Shown here piece by piece: positions 35,420 to 44,425 of a stretch of DNA of 64,000 bases. Both the position numbers and the translations under genes were made by a program. Every line of letters begins with the position of its first letter. Position 1 is the stretch's first letter. Location: assembly GCA_046349315.1 (NCBI GenBank), contig JAXMCQ010000002.1, positions 372,001 through 436,000 on the forward strand, in the 5' to 3' direction. The stretch comes from JAEUMG01 sp046349315 (GTDB lineage: Bacteria > Pseudomonadota > Alphaproteobacteria > Rhizobiales > Aestuariivirgaceae). Below the pieces are notes generated by a model that saw only the letters and a list, made by a program, of their open reading frames with translations, did not search any database and was not told the origin of the DNA.

Positions 35420-37028
35420 ACGCATGGCGAAGCGTCAGCTTCGAGATCTTGCCCGCGGCTGTGTGCGGGATCTCATCGATGAAGACGACATCGTCTGGTA
35501 GCCACCATTTGGCGACCTTGCCGGTGAGGTGAGCGAGCACGTCATCGCGCGATACTTCGGCATCGGGCTTCTTCACGACGACGAGCAAGGGCCGCTCGCT
35601 CCATTTGGGATGCGCGATGCCGATGGCCGCCGCCTCTGCGACGCCCGGACAGCCGATGGCCGCATTCTCGAGCTCGATCGATGAAATCCATTCCCCGCCT
35701 GATTTGATAACATCCTTCGAACGGTCGGTGATCGCCATATAGCCGTGCTCGTCAACCGTCGAAACGTCGCCCGTGTCGAACCAGCCTTCCGCATCGAAGC
35801 TCGTTGCACCGTCGCCTTTGAAGTAGGACTTGGCAATGGCGGGCCCCCGGATTTTGAGCCGGCCGAAGGCCTTGCCGTCATGCGGCAGGGCGCGGCCTTC
35901 ATCATCGGTGATCTTCATCTCGACACCGAAGGGCGGCCGGCCCTGCTTGATCTTGAACCGCCACCACTCCTCATGGGCGAGATGTTTGAGCGTGCCCTTA
36001 CGCGCCCCGAAAGTACCAAGCGGGCTCGATTCCGTCATGCCCCAGGCGTGCAGCACATCGGTGTCGTAGCGCTCGATGAAGACGCGCATAAGCGCCTCCG
36101 GGCAGGATGAGCCGCCGATCGCCACGCGCTCAAGGTGCGGCAATTTCAATTGCGGATTCTGCTCGAGATGAGTGAGGAGCATGAGCCAGATCGTTGGCAC
36201 GGCGGCGCTCATCGTCACCTGCTCGGTATCGAGAAGTTCATAAAGCGATTGGCCGTCGAGCTTAGGCCCCGGCATCACCAGTTTTGCGCCCACCATGGGG
36301 GCGGAGAAGGCGAGCGACCAGGAATTGGCATGAAACATCGGCACCACCGGCATCACCGTATCGCGGCTCGAGAGCGCCAATGCATCGGGCGCCACCGCCA
36401 TCATCGCATGCAAGACGTTCGAGCGTTGTGAATAGACGACACCCTTGGGATTGCCCGTCGTGCCCGAAGTATAGCACATGCCGCAGGCTTCGTTCTCATC
36501 GAGCTGCGGCCAGGCAAAGCCGTCGTCACCTGAAGAAATCAATGTCTCGTAGCAGATCGGATTGCGCAAAGTAGTGTGAGCCGGCATGTGTGCCGCATCC
36601 GTCATCACGACAAAGCCCTTAATGCGCGGCAGCCGCTCCTGCAGCTTTTCGAAAATGGGCACGAAGGTGAGGTCGGTGAAGATCCACTGATCCTCGGCGT
36701 GGTTGACGATATAGTCGAGCTGGTCCGCGAAGAGGCGCGGATTGAGCGTGTGGACGACGGCGCCGATGCCCATCAGGCCGTACCAGGTCTCAAGGTGCCG
36801 CCAGCTATTCCAGGCCATGGTGGCGATGACGTCGCCGCGCTTGATTTTGAGCTCGCGCCCAACCGCGCTCGCAATGGCGCGCGAACGTCTGTCGAGATCG
36901 GCATAGGTCGTGCGCTGGATCGGTCCCTCGACCGATCGAGAAACGATTTCGCGGTCGCCATGCCATTCCGCCGCATGATCGAGGATGCGGGTGACGAGCA
37001 ATGGCCAGTCCTGCATCAGACCGAGCAT
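35391..37028 (-). CDS. Medium/long-chain acyl-CoA ligase (AMP-binding)
   Basis: 545 residues, ANL family of the AlkK/medium-chain type. ATP motif CYTSGTTGNPKGV, HAWGMTESSPLGTFG, GWFDTGDVSTVDEHGYM, and a C-terminal PHTAAGKISKLTLR with the catalytic lysine intact, in contrast to the ligase at 16108. It activates fatty or related acids to CoA thioesters in the cytoplasm. Alone on its strand; converges with the ATP-grasp gene and the two coding ends overlap by 29 bases. Confidence 0.92.
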   Translation of the reverse strand: MLGLMQDWPLLVTRILDHAAEWHGDREIVSRSVEGPIQRTTYADLDRRSRAIASAVGRELKIKRGDVIATMAWNSWRHLETWYGLMGIGAVVHTLNPRLFADQLDYIVNHAEDQWIFTDLTFVPIFEKLQERLPRIKGFVVMTDAAHMPAHTTLRNPICYETLISSGDDGFAWPQLDENEACGMCYTSGTTGNPKGVVYSQRSNVLHAMMAVAPDALALSSRDTVMPVVPMFHANSWSLAFSAPMVGAKLVMPGPKLDGQSLYELLDTEQVTMSAAVPTIWLMLLTHLEQNPQLKLPHLERVAIGGSSCPEALMRVFIERYDTDVLHAWGMTESSPLGTFGARKGTLKHLAHEEWWRFKIKQGRPPFGVEMKITDDEGRALPHDGKAFGRLKIRGPAIAKSYFKGDGATSFDAEGWFDTGDVSTVDEHGYMAITDRSKDVIKSGGEWISSIELENAAIGCPGVAEAAAIGIAHPKWSERPLLVVVKKPDAEVSRDDVLAHLTGKVAKWWLPDDVVFIDEIPHTAAGKISKLTLRHAFKDYVFPSQ

Positions 37029-37102
37029 GTGAGGTTCCTCCCGAGGCTTTTTCTTAGAGACTAGCCTTTGCGGGATGAGGGCTCAATCGGTTGAAGGGAA
37101 CG

Positions 37103-37225
37103 CCCCTCATCGCCCCTGGATCAAGTCCAGGGGCACCTTCTCCCCGTTGGCACGGGGAGAAGGGAGGTCATCCCTCGCCCCGCGAGAGCGGGGAGAGGGT
37201 GGCGCGCATGCGCCGGGTGAGGGGC
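37103..37225. repeat. Intergenic palindromic repeat (CCCCTGGA / CTCCCCG type)
   Basis: A 123-bp element bounded by CCCCTCA and TGAGGGG. It contains successive hairpins: CCCCTGGATCAAGTCCAGGGG, TCTCCCCGTTGGCACGGGGAGA, CTCGCCCCGCGAGAGCGGGGAG and GGCGCGCATGCGCC. Typical of abundant repeats in Rhizobiales. It lies between the acyl-CoA ligase and the stop of the next gene. Confidence 0.8.
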
Positions 37226-37227
37226 AC

Positions 37228-38523
37228 TCAGAACCGATTGATCGGCACGCCCTCATGCGCGATGAGGCCGAGGCAGATATCGCGCACCAGGCCCTGCTTG
37301 TGCGGGCCGTTCTGCGGATAGCGGATCATGTTGTCGCCATTGTGCATGAACAGAAACCCGCCCTTGCCGTCGTCGGTCGGATATTGCCACAGCCAGTCGG
37401 CGGGTTTGGGATCCTCCGCGCTCCCGACATCGGTGAGCCAGATGGCGCCCTTGGGCATGTCGGACCAGCCGCGCGCATATTGTCCGAAGACTCCGCTCCA
37501 TCCGTCGAAATCCTCCGGCATGTTGCGGAAGAAGCCAAATGGATCGTTGCGCATGCGGACCTTCAGATTGCTGAAAGGTCGCGCCGGCACCGCCTGGAAG
37601 GCATGGAGAAAGGGAAGCCACGGGATTGCCGGTTCGGAGGAAACGACCAAATGGCCGCCGCGCTTCAGATGTACGAGCAACAGTTCCTGATTGCTGCGCA
37701 AGAAGAACTGGTCGTGGATATGCGGGATGTAGAGGATGTCGGTTTCGGCAAGGCTCTCGGCGGAAAGCTCGTATTGGGGCTGCAGTTTGAGCGTTCCGCC
37801 GGTGCCATCGAATGTCTCAGGCAGACCCTCGGCCGTCCACTCGCCCGATTTCGGATAGCACTGAAGATAAGTAACCGTGAACGACTTGCGCTTCCGGTCG
37901 ATGCCGAGTTCGCGGTTCAGCCAGGGATAGAACTGGCGTAGAAACCGCGTCGTCGCCGGCATGAAGCGTTCGCCATTGTGGACATGGGGATCAAGCGTCG
38001 AGAGCATTAGGCGCCCGCCGCCTTCGAGCCTCTGGAAATCGATCAGCAAGCTGCCGCTGTCGTCATCGAGATTAAGCGCGCTCCGGCCTTGTGGATGAAG
38101 ATCGAACACGCCGAACCAGTGCCAGCTCATGTCCTTGAGCGAAATAGTTTCGCAAATCGGATGTTTCGGCTCCGGCTGCCTGATTTCGAGATATGGATTG
38201 GGCTTCTGCCACCACAACCAGTCCTTGGCATCGATCTCGCGAAAGCCGAGCTTTACGACGTCGATCCATTCATGCACGCCTTTGGCGCCGAAGATGATCA
38301 GAAAGCCGCCCTTACGCACATAGGCGTTGAGCTGAGCGGAATGGCGCGCGAGTTCGACTCGATCCGTCCCGTCAGGTACGACAACCGCGGCATATTTGCT
38401 GAGATCGTGCCGGCCGAGTTCGCGCAGATAGAGCATGTCGTCGAGCTGATACGCGAAATCCTGAAACGTCGTGATCTGGCTGGCGCAACCCGCCGTCACA
38501 TAGGCAATTGTCTTATTCGTCAT
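37228..38523 (-). CDS. Uncharacterised glutamine-amidotransferase-like protein of ABC-transporter operon
   Basis: 431 residues from ATG 38523 (MTNKTIAYVTAGCASQ), 10 bases after the ABC ATPase stop. The first half reads like a class-I GATase-type Rossmann domain (AAVVVPDGTDRVELARHS, YVRKGGFLIIFGAKGVHEW), and a second similar unit follows (ILYIPHIHDQFFLRSNQEL, LKRGGHLVVSSEPAIPWLP). The catalytic Cys-His-Glu triad is not visible, so it is probably a binding or scaffold protein. I do not recognise a named family. The location as fourth gene of a metal-chelate importer suggests ligand handling or release (inference). Confidence 0.75.
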   Translation of the reverse strand: MTNKTIAYVTAGCASQITTFQDFAYQLDDMLYLRELGRHDLSKYAAVVVPDGTDRVELARHSAQLNAYVRKGGFLIIFGAKGVHEWIDVVKLGFREIDAKDWLWWQKPNPYLEIRQPEPKHPICETISLKDMSWHWFGVFDLHPQGRSALNLDDDSGSLLIDFQRLEGGGRLMLSTLDPHVHNGERFMPATTRFLRQFYPWLNRELGIDRKRKSFTVTYLQCYPKSGEWTAEGLPETFDGTGGTLKLQPQYELSAESLAETDILYIPHIHDQFFLRSNQELLLVHLKRGGHLVVSSEPAIPWLPFLHAFQAVPARPFSNLKVRMRNDPFGFFRNMPEDFDGWSGVFGQYARGWSDMPKGAIWLTDVGSAEDPKPADWLWQYPTDDGKGGFLFMHNGDNMIRYPQNGPHKQGLVRDICLGLIAHEGVPINRF

Positions 38524-38533
38524 TGGCTCTGGC

Positions 38534-39271
38534 CTAGCGTTCGAAATAGGGAGCAAAGGTGTAGCGGCCGGCGTCGGCAAAGGCCGCCTTGGCGATCGGC
38601 ACTTCATAAAGGCGCGACAGATTTTCGGCGGTCAGCACATCGGCCACTGAGCCGTGCAGATAGCTGGGGCGATCCTTCATCAGAAGGACGTGGCTTGCGA
38701 CTTCAAGCCCGTGCTGCGGCGCATGCGTGGTGAAGATGATGGTGAGGCCCATGCTGCCATTGAGCCGACGCAGCGTGGAAATGACGATTGATTGGTTCTT
38801 ATAGTCGAGCGCCGAGCAGGGCTCGTCGAGGATCATGATCTCGCATTCGGACGAGAGCGCCTGCGCGATCATCACCAATTGCCGCTGGCCGCCGCTCAAT
38901 TCGTTGAAAGGCCGTTCCGCAAGATGGCCGACACTCATGAGATCGAGGTATTTGTGCGCAACCTCGTAGTCCTTGGCACGCGGCGCGCCGAACAGGCCGA
39001 TGTGCCGGGCGCGCCCCATCAAGACGATGTCCATGACCGAGAAGGCGAAGGTCGAATGGAAAAGCTGCGGCACGAAGCCGATGGGACCGTGTCTTGCCGA
39101 ATGCCCGGTGTCGGGCCGCCGTAAGCCGACCATGCAGTTGAGAAGCGTCGTCTTGCCTACACCATTGGCGCCGAGGATGGCCAACACCGCGCCGCGTTCC
39201 ACCGCGAGCGAGTAATTTTCGAGGATCGGCTTGTCGCCGAGCCTCACGCTGAGATTGGCGATCTCAATCAT
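38534..39271 (-). CDS. ABC transporter ATPase (FecE/MolC type)
   Basis: 245 residues. Walker A GANGVGKTT (34-42), Q-loop FVPQLFHSTFAFSVMDIVL, signature LSGGQRQLVMIAQAL, Walker B IMILDEP and switch histidine in IIFTTHAPQHG. The sequence resembles ATPases of iron-siderophore, vitamin B12 and molybdate (MolC) importers. Overlaps the permease gene by 8 bases and is cotranscribed with it. Confidence 0.93.
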   Translation of the reverse strand: MIEIANLSVRLGDKPILENYSLAVERGAVLAILGANGVGKTTLLNCMVGLRRPDTGHSARHGPIGFVPQLFHSTFAFSVMDIVLMGRARHIGLFGAPRAKDYEVAHKYLDLMSVGHLAERPFNELSGGQRQLVMIAQALSSECEIMILDEPCSALDYKNQSIVISTLRRLNGSMGLTIIFTTHAPQHGLEVASHVLLMKDRPSYLHGSVADVLTAENLSRLYEVPIAKAAFADAGRYTFAPYFER

Positions 39272-40319
39272 CGGCCCATCCGCTCTTTGACTGGACGCGC
39301 CGCATGATCACCGCGAAGAAAGGCACGGCGACCAAAGTCGTGATGATACCGAGCGGGATTTCTGCAACCGTTAGCGTTCGCGCCAAATCGTCGACAAGCA
39401 GGACGTAGATCGCCCCGATCAATGCCGAGACCGGTAGCAGCTTCCCGTGATCCGGGCCAACCAAGGCGCGCGCCATATGCGGGATGATGAGGCCGACCCA
39501 GGCGACGATGCCCGATGTCGCAACCACGCCAGCCGATATGATCGAAACCGCGCCAAGAATGATCCACTGTACAAGCTCGATCGGAGCGCCCAGCGCCCGC
39601 GCCTTGTCCTCGCCGAGCGACAGGATGTTGATCTGGTACTGCAGGAGATAGATGATGATCGACGGCGGCAGGATCGCCAGGGTCATCAATGCGAGCGATT
39701 CGTAATTCGTGCCGGCAATGCTGCCCATCAGCCAATAGGTAATGGCGGGGAGTTTTTGGTGCGGATCGGCCAACAGCTTGACGATAGAGATGGCGGACTC
39801 GAAGAAAGCGGTGACGACGACGCCGGCAAGCACGAGCGTCAATGTCGAGGTTCGTCCCTTCACACTGGCGAGGAATCTGACAATGATCATGCTGCCCATG
39901 CCGACGGCGAAGGCAGCACCAAGGACGATCGTGCCGCCGCCAACCAGTAGGATCGCCAATGTGCCGCCGAAGCCCGCACCGGCTGTGACGCCGATGATGC
40001 CGGGATCGAGCAGGGGATTGCGGAACATGCCTTGCAAGGCCGCTCCGGAGATCGCGAGGCCGGCGCCGATGACGATCGCCGCCAGTATGCGCGGCAGGCG
40101 GATCGCTTCGACGACATCGGCTTCGACGAGCGTCCAGCTTGGATGGCCGGTCGGAACGATATTGTCCCATAGGATCAGCCACGCCTTGACCATGCCGACG
40201 TCATAGCGCCCGAGCGTGATCGAATAGATCACGCAGAAGACGAGGAGCAGCGTCAGGACCGCAATGACGGAGAGCGTGCGGATGCGCGCTCCCCCTTGCG
40301 TGAGTGTTGCAGCGATCAT
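39264..40319 (-). CDS. FecCD-family ABC permease
   Basis: 351 residues with about ten hydrophobic helices. Family segments are RLPRILAAIVIGAGLAISGA, GMFRNPLLDPGIIGVTAGAG, SIAGTNYESLALM and VGLIIPHMARALVGPDHG (the coupling helix region). Transports a chelated metal or corrinoid across the inner membrane. Placed between the binding protein (9-base gap) and the ATPase (8-base overlap). Confidence 0.94.
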   Translation of the reverse strand: MIAATLTQGGARIRTLSVIAVLTLLLVFCVIYSITLGRYDVGMVKAWLILWDNIVPTGHPSWTLVEADVVEAIRLPRILAAIVIGAGLAISGAALQGMFRNPLLDPGIIGVTAGAGFGGTLAILLVGGGTIVLGAAFAVGMGSMIIVRFLASVKGRTSTLTLVLAGVVVTAFFESAISIVKLLADPHQKLPAITYWLMGSIAGTNYESLALMTLAILPPSIIIYLLQYQINILSLGEDKARALGAPIELVQWIILGAVSIISAGVVATSGIVAWVGLIIPHMARALVGPDHGKLLPVSALIGAIYVLLVDDLARTLTVAEIPLGIITTLVAVPFFAVIMRRVQSKSGWADD

Positions 40320-40327
40320 CCGGCGGC

Positions 40328-41398
40328 TCAGCCGAAGATGTCGCTATAGCCTGCTGAATCCTTGTTCTGCTCAAACTCCATGATGGCGCGGAGCTGCTCG
40401 TCCGTCAGATCCTTCTGATAGATGAGCTTGTAGCCGGCCTTCACAGTCTCGCCGAATTCCTTCGGGTTCTTGAAGTAATCGGGATTGGCGATGCGCGCCA
40501 GCCAGTCGTCGCTGAGATAGATTTCCGCGGCATCCGGCGAGCGGTTGAACTGCGGAAACTTGTAGACTCGCTTGTTCTTCACCGCATCGAGATTGGCGAA
40601 AGTCGGGTTGGAATAGAAATCCGCAGGTTTCAGATCCGTGGCATAGGCCGGGATGACGATAATCTCGGGGTTCCACACCAGTAGCTGTTCGGCATCGATG
40701 GTCCGCCACCATTCGTCTGTGCCGTCGGCCGCGACATCGCGCGCGGCACTTAAAGAATAGTCCTGCGAGCTGTTGGCAATCACCCGGATGCTGTCGCCGA
40801 TCTGGTCGATGGGAAGAATGGTCTTATAATCGGCAGCGGCGACTTTCGCGAATGTGTCACGCAGGGCCTTGTTGGAGGCATCCTGCTTTTGCAGGATGAG
40901 CTGTGCCCGGTCATTGCGGTTAGACATGTAGCCGCTGAGGGTGAGGTAATCGCGGCGATGCTGGTTGGTGCAGCAATCCCAGCCCACGACTTTCAATCCG
41001 ACGCGCTCGAGCGGTTCGATGATCTTGGGGTCGAAGGTCCATTGCAGCACGGCATCCGGATTGATCTCGAGGATCGCCTCGACATTGGGCACGAAGCCCT
41101 CGCCGCCGACATTGGATTTGAGCTTGAGGAATTCCGGAATCAGTTCGCCGTAAATGCTGGTCTGGTACATCTTCAGGCCCTTCTCATAGACGCCTGCGAT
41201 GTGGTCCGCCTTGCCCTCGACCGCGTAGTAGACGATGGGTCCCGAGGCGAACATCGACACGATTTTCTCGGGCGGCTTTTCGAACACGATCTCCTTGTTC
41301 CGATGGTCGAGAAAGCGGGTTTCCGCATGGGCAACGCCGATCGCGGCGAGTCCGACCGTTGCAACTAGAGTCATTCTAAATACTTGTGATTGCATCAT
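40328..41398 (-). CDS. Periplasmic binding protein of metal-chelate ABC importer
   Basis: About 356 residues from ATG 41398, with GGGGA nine bases upstream. Signal peptide (FRMTLVATVGLAAIGVAHA) and a BtuF/FhuD-type fold: DHRNKEIVFEKPPEKIVSMF, IPEFLKLKSNVGGEGFVPNVE, VEAILEINPDAVLQW, SDDWLARIANPDYF. A vicinal Cys-Cys in GWDCCTNQ is unusual and might bind the ligand. No TonB receptor is in the window. Substrate could be a ferric chelate, corrinoid or oxyanion. Confidence 0.9.
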   Translation of the reverse strand: MMQSQVFRMTLVATVGLAAIGVAHAETRFLDHRNKEIVFEKPPEKIVSMFASGPIVYYAVEGKADHIAGVYEKGLKMYQTSIYGELIPEFLKLKSNVGGEGFVPNVEAILEINPDAVLQWTFDPKIIEPLERVGLKVVGWDCCTNQHRRDYLTLSGYMSNRNDRAQLILQKQDASNKALRDTFAKVAAADYKTILPIDQIGDSIRVIANSSQDYSLSAARDVAADGTDEWWRTIDAEQLLVWNPEIIVIPAYATDLKPADFYSNPTFANLDAVKNKRVYKFPQFNRSPDAAEIYLSDDWLARIANPDYFKNPKEFGETVKAGYKLIYQKDLTDEQLRAIMEFEQNKDSAGYSDIFG

Positions 41399-41467
41399 AA
41401 TTAGCATTCCCCGAGTAGCCGACTAAACAACTCGGGATTAGTGCAAGCGCCTGTCTTGTGCAAGTGC

Positions 41468-41491
41468 AAAAAGGCCGGCTGCGACCTTTTT
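41468..41491 (-). terminator. Terminator after amidase gene
   Basis: AAAAAGG and CCTTTTT form a palindromic stem with a GC-rich inner part (CCGGCTGCGA), starting at the amidase stop codon. It is followed by T-residues on either strand, so it can stop transcription in both directions and separates the amidase from the ABC operon. Confidence 0.65.
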
Positions 41492-42897
41492 CAACGCGGA
41501 TCGATGGGTGTGATGTCGCGGTAACCGAGCAAGCTTTCGATGAAGCCCGCACCGCCCAACAGCGCCGCCTCGCCGCGCGGCGGGGCGACAATCTGCAGGC
41601 CGACGGGAAGTTTCTCGCTGGTAAAGCCCATGGGGATCGAAATCGCCGGGCAAGCGACATTGGTGATCGCATAGACGATGGCGAGCCAATCGATATAGGT
41701 CGAGAATTTGTGGCCGTTGCATTCAGCGAGATAGCGCTGCTCGACCGGATAGGCGGCAACGATCGTCGCCGGGCAAAGTAGCAAATCATAGGTCTTGAAG
41801 AAGTCGAGCGTGCGCTTGAACATGGCGCCCCGTTGCGCTTCCGCCGTCGCAATCTCCGCACCGGTGAGATTCAGGCCCTTCTCGATGTTCCAGATGACTT
41901 CCGGCTTGAGTTTGTCGCGATAATTCTCGAGCAGCGACTTCATGCCGGTCGCGAAGGAGAGCGCGCGCAAAACCTGGAAACACTCATGCGCCTCGCTGAA
42001 ATCGGGATGCGCTTCCTCGACGATGACGCCTTCGCCTTCGAGTTTTTGCGCCGCTTTCATCACAAGCGCGGCGACTTCGGGATCGACGGGCGTGATGCCG
42101 AGATCGCGGCTGACCGCCACGCGTTTCGGCTTCCGCTTGTCGCGCGCCGCAGCGAGATAGGAGATGTCTTCCTTTGGCAGCGACAAGGGATCGCCGGGCT
42201 CGGTGCCGACCATCGCATCGAAGAGCAACGCCAGATCCTCGACATTGCGTGCCATCGGCCCGTCAAGACCGAGCGTGCCGTCGATCTTGCTGAAGACGGA
42301 AACCGCGACGCGCCCCGGAGATGGCCGCATCCCGACCACGCCGCAGAAGCTCGCCGGGTTTCGCAATGATCCGCCCATGTCAGAGCCATGCGCGACCCAC
42401 GCCATGCCGGTGGCGAGCGCCACTGCCGCGCCGCCCGACGACCCCGCCGCCGAGCGCGTCCGGTTCCACGGATTGAGCGTGCGCCCGAAGACTTCGTTGA
42501 ATGTATTGGCGCCGGCGCCGAATTCGGGCGTGTTCGACATCGCGTAGACGATGCCGCCTTCGCGCTCGATATGCTCGACCAGTATGTCGGATTCTTCCGC
42601 GATGCGATCGGCATAGATCGGCGAACCTTGCGTCGAGCGCACGCCCTTGACGTCATTGAGGTCCTTGATCGGCAACGGCAATCCGCACAGCGTCCCGCGC
42701 TCCGCCGCCGGCTTCTTCATGAGGAGCGTTGCTTCGGCCCGCGCCCGATCAAAGCAGAGCGTTGGCAATGCATTCACCTTCGGATCGACCTCGGCGATGC
42801 GTTTCTCGAGCGCGTCTAGACAGTCGAAGGGCGTGATTTCCCCCACTTTCAGGCGCGAAACGACTGTAGTTGCATGCTGGCGGAGAAGCTCGTTCAT
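41491..42897 (-). CDS. Amidase-signature family amidase
   Basis: 468 residues. The Ser-cisSer-Lys triad is visible: LCGLPLPIKDLNDVKG carries the Lys (about residue 78), RSAAGSSGGAAVALATG the cis-Ser, and GSDMGGSLRNPASFCGVVG the nucleophilic Ser. Hydrolyses amides in the cytoplasm; substrate unknown. Divergent from gabT by about 90 bases, both handling amide/amino compounds. Confidence 0.93.
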   Translation of the reverse strand: MNELLRQHATTVVSRLKVGEITPFDCLDALEKRIAEVDPKVNALPTLCFDRARAEATLLMKKPAAERGTLCGLPLPIKDLNDVKGVRSTQGSPIYADRIAEESDILVEHIEREGGIVYAMSNTPEFGAGANTFNEVFGRTLNPWNRTRSAAGSSGGAAVALATGMAWVAHGSDMGGSLRNPASFCGVVGMRPSPGRVAVSVFSKIDGTLGLDGPMARNVEDLALLFDAMVGTEPGDPLSLPKEDISYLAAARDKRKPKRVAVSRDLGITPVDPEVAALVMKAAQKLEGEGVIVEEAHPDFSEAHECFQVLRALSFATGMKSLLENYRDKLKPEVIWNIEKGLNLTGAEIATAEAQRGAMFKRTLDFFKTYDLLLCPATIVAAYPVEQRYLAECNGHKFSTYIDWLAIVYAITNVACPAISIPMGFTSEKLPVGLQIVAPPRGEAALLGGAGFIESLLGYRDITPIDPR

Positions 42898-42985
42898 CGG
42901 GGGTTGAATCCATTTGCGGGGCAGGGGGCAGGAGCGCTAGAAGATGCCCAAATTTCAAGCACGTATTCTCTAAAGGAGAAGGATC

Positions 42986-44287
42986 ATGAACGTCCAGACA
43001 TCGCCTAAGGGCCTCAATGAAGCCTGGGTCGAACGGCGTGCCAAGGCGGTCTCGCGGGGCGTGGGCATGGCTGCGCCGATCATTGCCGCGCGCGCCGAAG
43101 ATTCGGAAATGTGGGATATCGAAGGCCGCCGCTTCATCGATTTCGGCGGCGGCATCGCCGTGGTCAATACCGGCCACCGCCATCCCTTGGTGATGAAGCG
43201 CGTCCAGGAGCAACTCAACGCCTTCACCCACACCTGCTTCATGGTGGCGCCCTACGCGCCCTTCATCGAGCTTGCCGAAAAGCTCAATGCCGTCGCCCCG
43301 ATATCCGGCGACAAGAAGAGCCTTTTCGTCACGACAGGTGCCGAAGCCGTCGAGAACGCCATCAAGATCGCCCGCGCCTATACCGGCCGCTCCGACATCA
43401 TCTGCTTTCAGGGCGCCTTCCACGGCCGCACGCTCTTGACCATGGCAATGACCGGCAAGGTCACGCCCTACAAGAACAAGTTCGGACCCTTTCCGGGCGG
43501 CGTGTGGCACGTGCCGTTCCCGGTCGCCCATCATGGCATTTCCGTCGACGACACGATGCATGCCATCGAATGGCTGTTCAAATCCGATGTCGAGGCCTCA
43601 CGCGTTGCCGCGATCGTCATCGAGCCGGTGCAGGGTGAGGGCGGCTTCTATGTCGCGCCGAAGGAACTCATGCAGCGTCTGCGCAAGCTCTGCGACGAAC
43701 ACGGCATCGTCTTCATTGCGGATGAAATCCAGTCCGGCTTCGGGCGCACCGGCAAGTGGTTCGCCATGGAGCATATGGGCGTCGAGCCCGATCTGGTGAC
43801 GGTTGCGAAGTCGCTGGCCGGTGGTTTCCCGCTCGCCGGCGTTGTCGGCCGCCAGAAGATGATGGACGCGCCCGATCCGGGCGGCCTTGGTGGCACCTAT
43901 GCCGGCAATCCGGTCGCCTGCGCAGCGGCACTCGGTGTCTTCGACGCCTTCGAACAGGACAAGCTCCTCGATCAGGCCGAAGCCCAGGGCAAGATCATGA
44001 TGGAGCGCCTCAAATCCATCAAGGCCAAGGGCCGCGGCATGCCGATCGGCGACATTCGCGGGCTCGGCGCCATGGTCGCCTTCGAAGTCGTCACCGAACA
44101 TGGCGGCTCGAAGCCCGATGCAGCGGGCGCCAAGGCACTCGCCGCCAAATGCCTCGAGCGCGGTCTCCTGATCCTCACCTGCGGTGTCTATAGCGACACG
44201 ATCCGCCTCTTGACCCCGCTCACCGCGTCGAAGGAGATCCTCAAAGAGGGCCTCGACATTCTGGAAGCGGCGATCGTCGGGAACTGA
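42986..44287 (+). CDS. gabT: 4-aminobutyrate aminotransferase
   Basis: 433 residues, fold-type-I PLP class III aminotransferase that moves the amino group of GABA to 2-oxoglutarate. Typical GabT segments: FIDFGGGIAVVNTGHRHP, FVTTGAEAVENAIKIAR, GRTLLTMAMTGKVTPYK, IEPVQGEGGF, IADEIQSGFGRTGKWFA, and the PLP lysine in VTVAKSLAGGFPLAG. AAAGGAGAAGGATC precedes the ATG. No succinate-semialdehyde dehydrogenase adjoins; a second aminotransferase lies 138 bases downstream. Confidence 0.95.
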   Translation: MNVQTSPKGLNEAWVERRAKAVSRGVGMAAPIIAARAEDSEMWDIEGRRFIDFGGGIAVVNTGHRHPLVMKRVQEQLNAFTHTCFMVAPYAPFIELAEKLNAVAPISGDKKSLFVTTGAEAVENAIKIARAYTGRSDIICFQGAFHGRTLLTMAMTGKVTPYKNKFGPFPGGVWHVPFPVAHHGISVDDTMHAIEWLFKSDVEASRVAAIVIEPVQGEGGFYVAPKELMQRLRKLCDEHGIVFIADEIQSGFGRTGKWFAMEHMGVEPDLVTVAKSLAGGFPLAGVVGRQKMMDAPDPGGLGGTYAGNPVACAAALGVFDAFEQDKLLDQAEAQGKIMMERLKSIKAKGRGMPIGDIRGLGAMVAFEVVTEHGGSKPDAAGAKALAAKCLERGLLILTCGVYSDTIRLLTPLTASKEILKEGLDILEAAIVGN

Positions 44288-44305
44288 GTAGCAGTACTGC
44301 AAAAA

Positions 44306-44404
44306 TGTCATTGCCGGGCTTGGCCCGGCAATCCATAGTGCCGCATACCCAGAAGTCGGAGTTGCGTCCTGATGGATCCCCGGGACAAGCCCGGGGATGA
44401 CAAT
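44306..44404. repeat. Rhizobiales-type repeat with two hairpins
   Basis: 99-bp element bounded by TGTCATTGCC and GGATGACA. Hairpin 1 is TTGCCGGGCTTGGCCCGGCAA (44311-44331), hairpin 2 is ATCCCCGGGACAAGCCCGGGGAT (44377-44399). It fills the gap between the two aminotransferase genes and might terminate or attenuate transcription between them. Confidence 0.85.
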
Positions 44405-44425
44405 GGGCTATTGCCGGAGCGCTGA

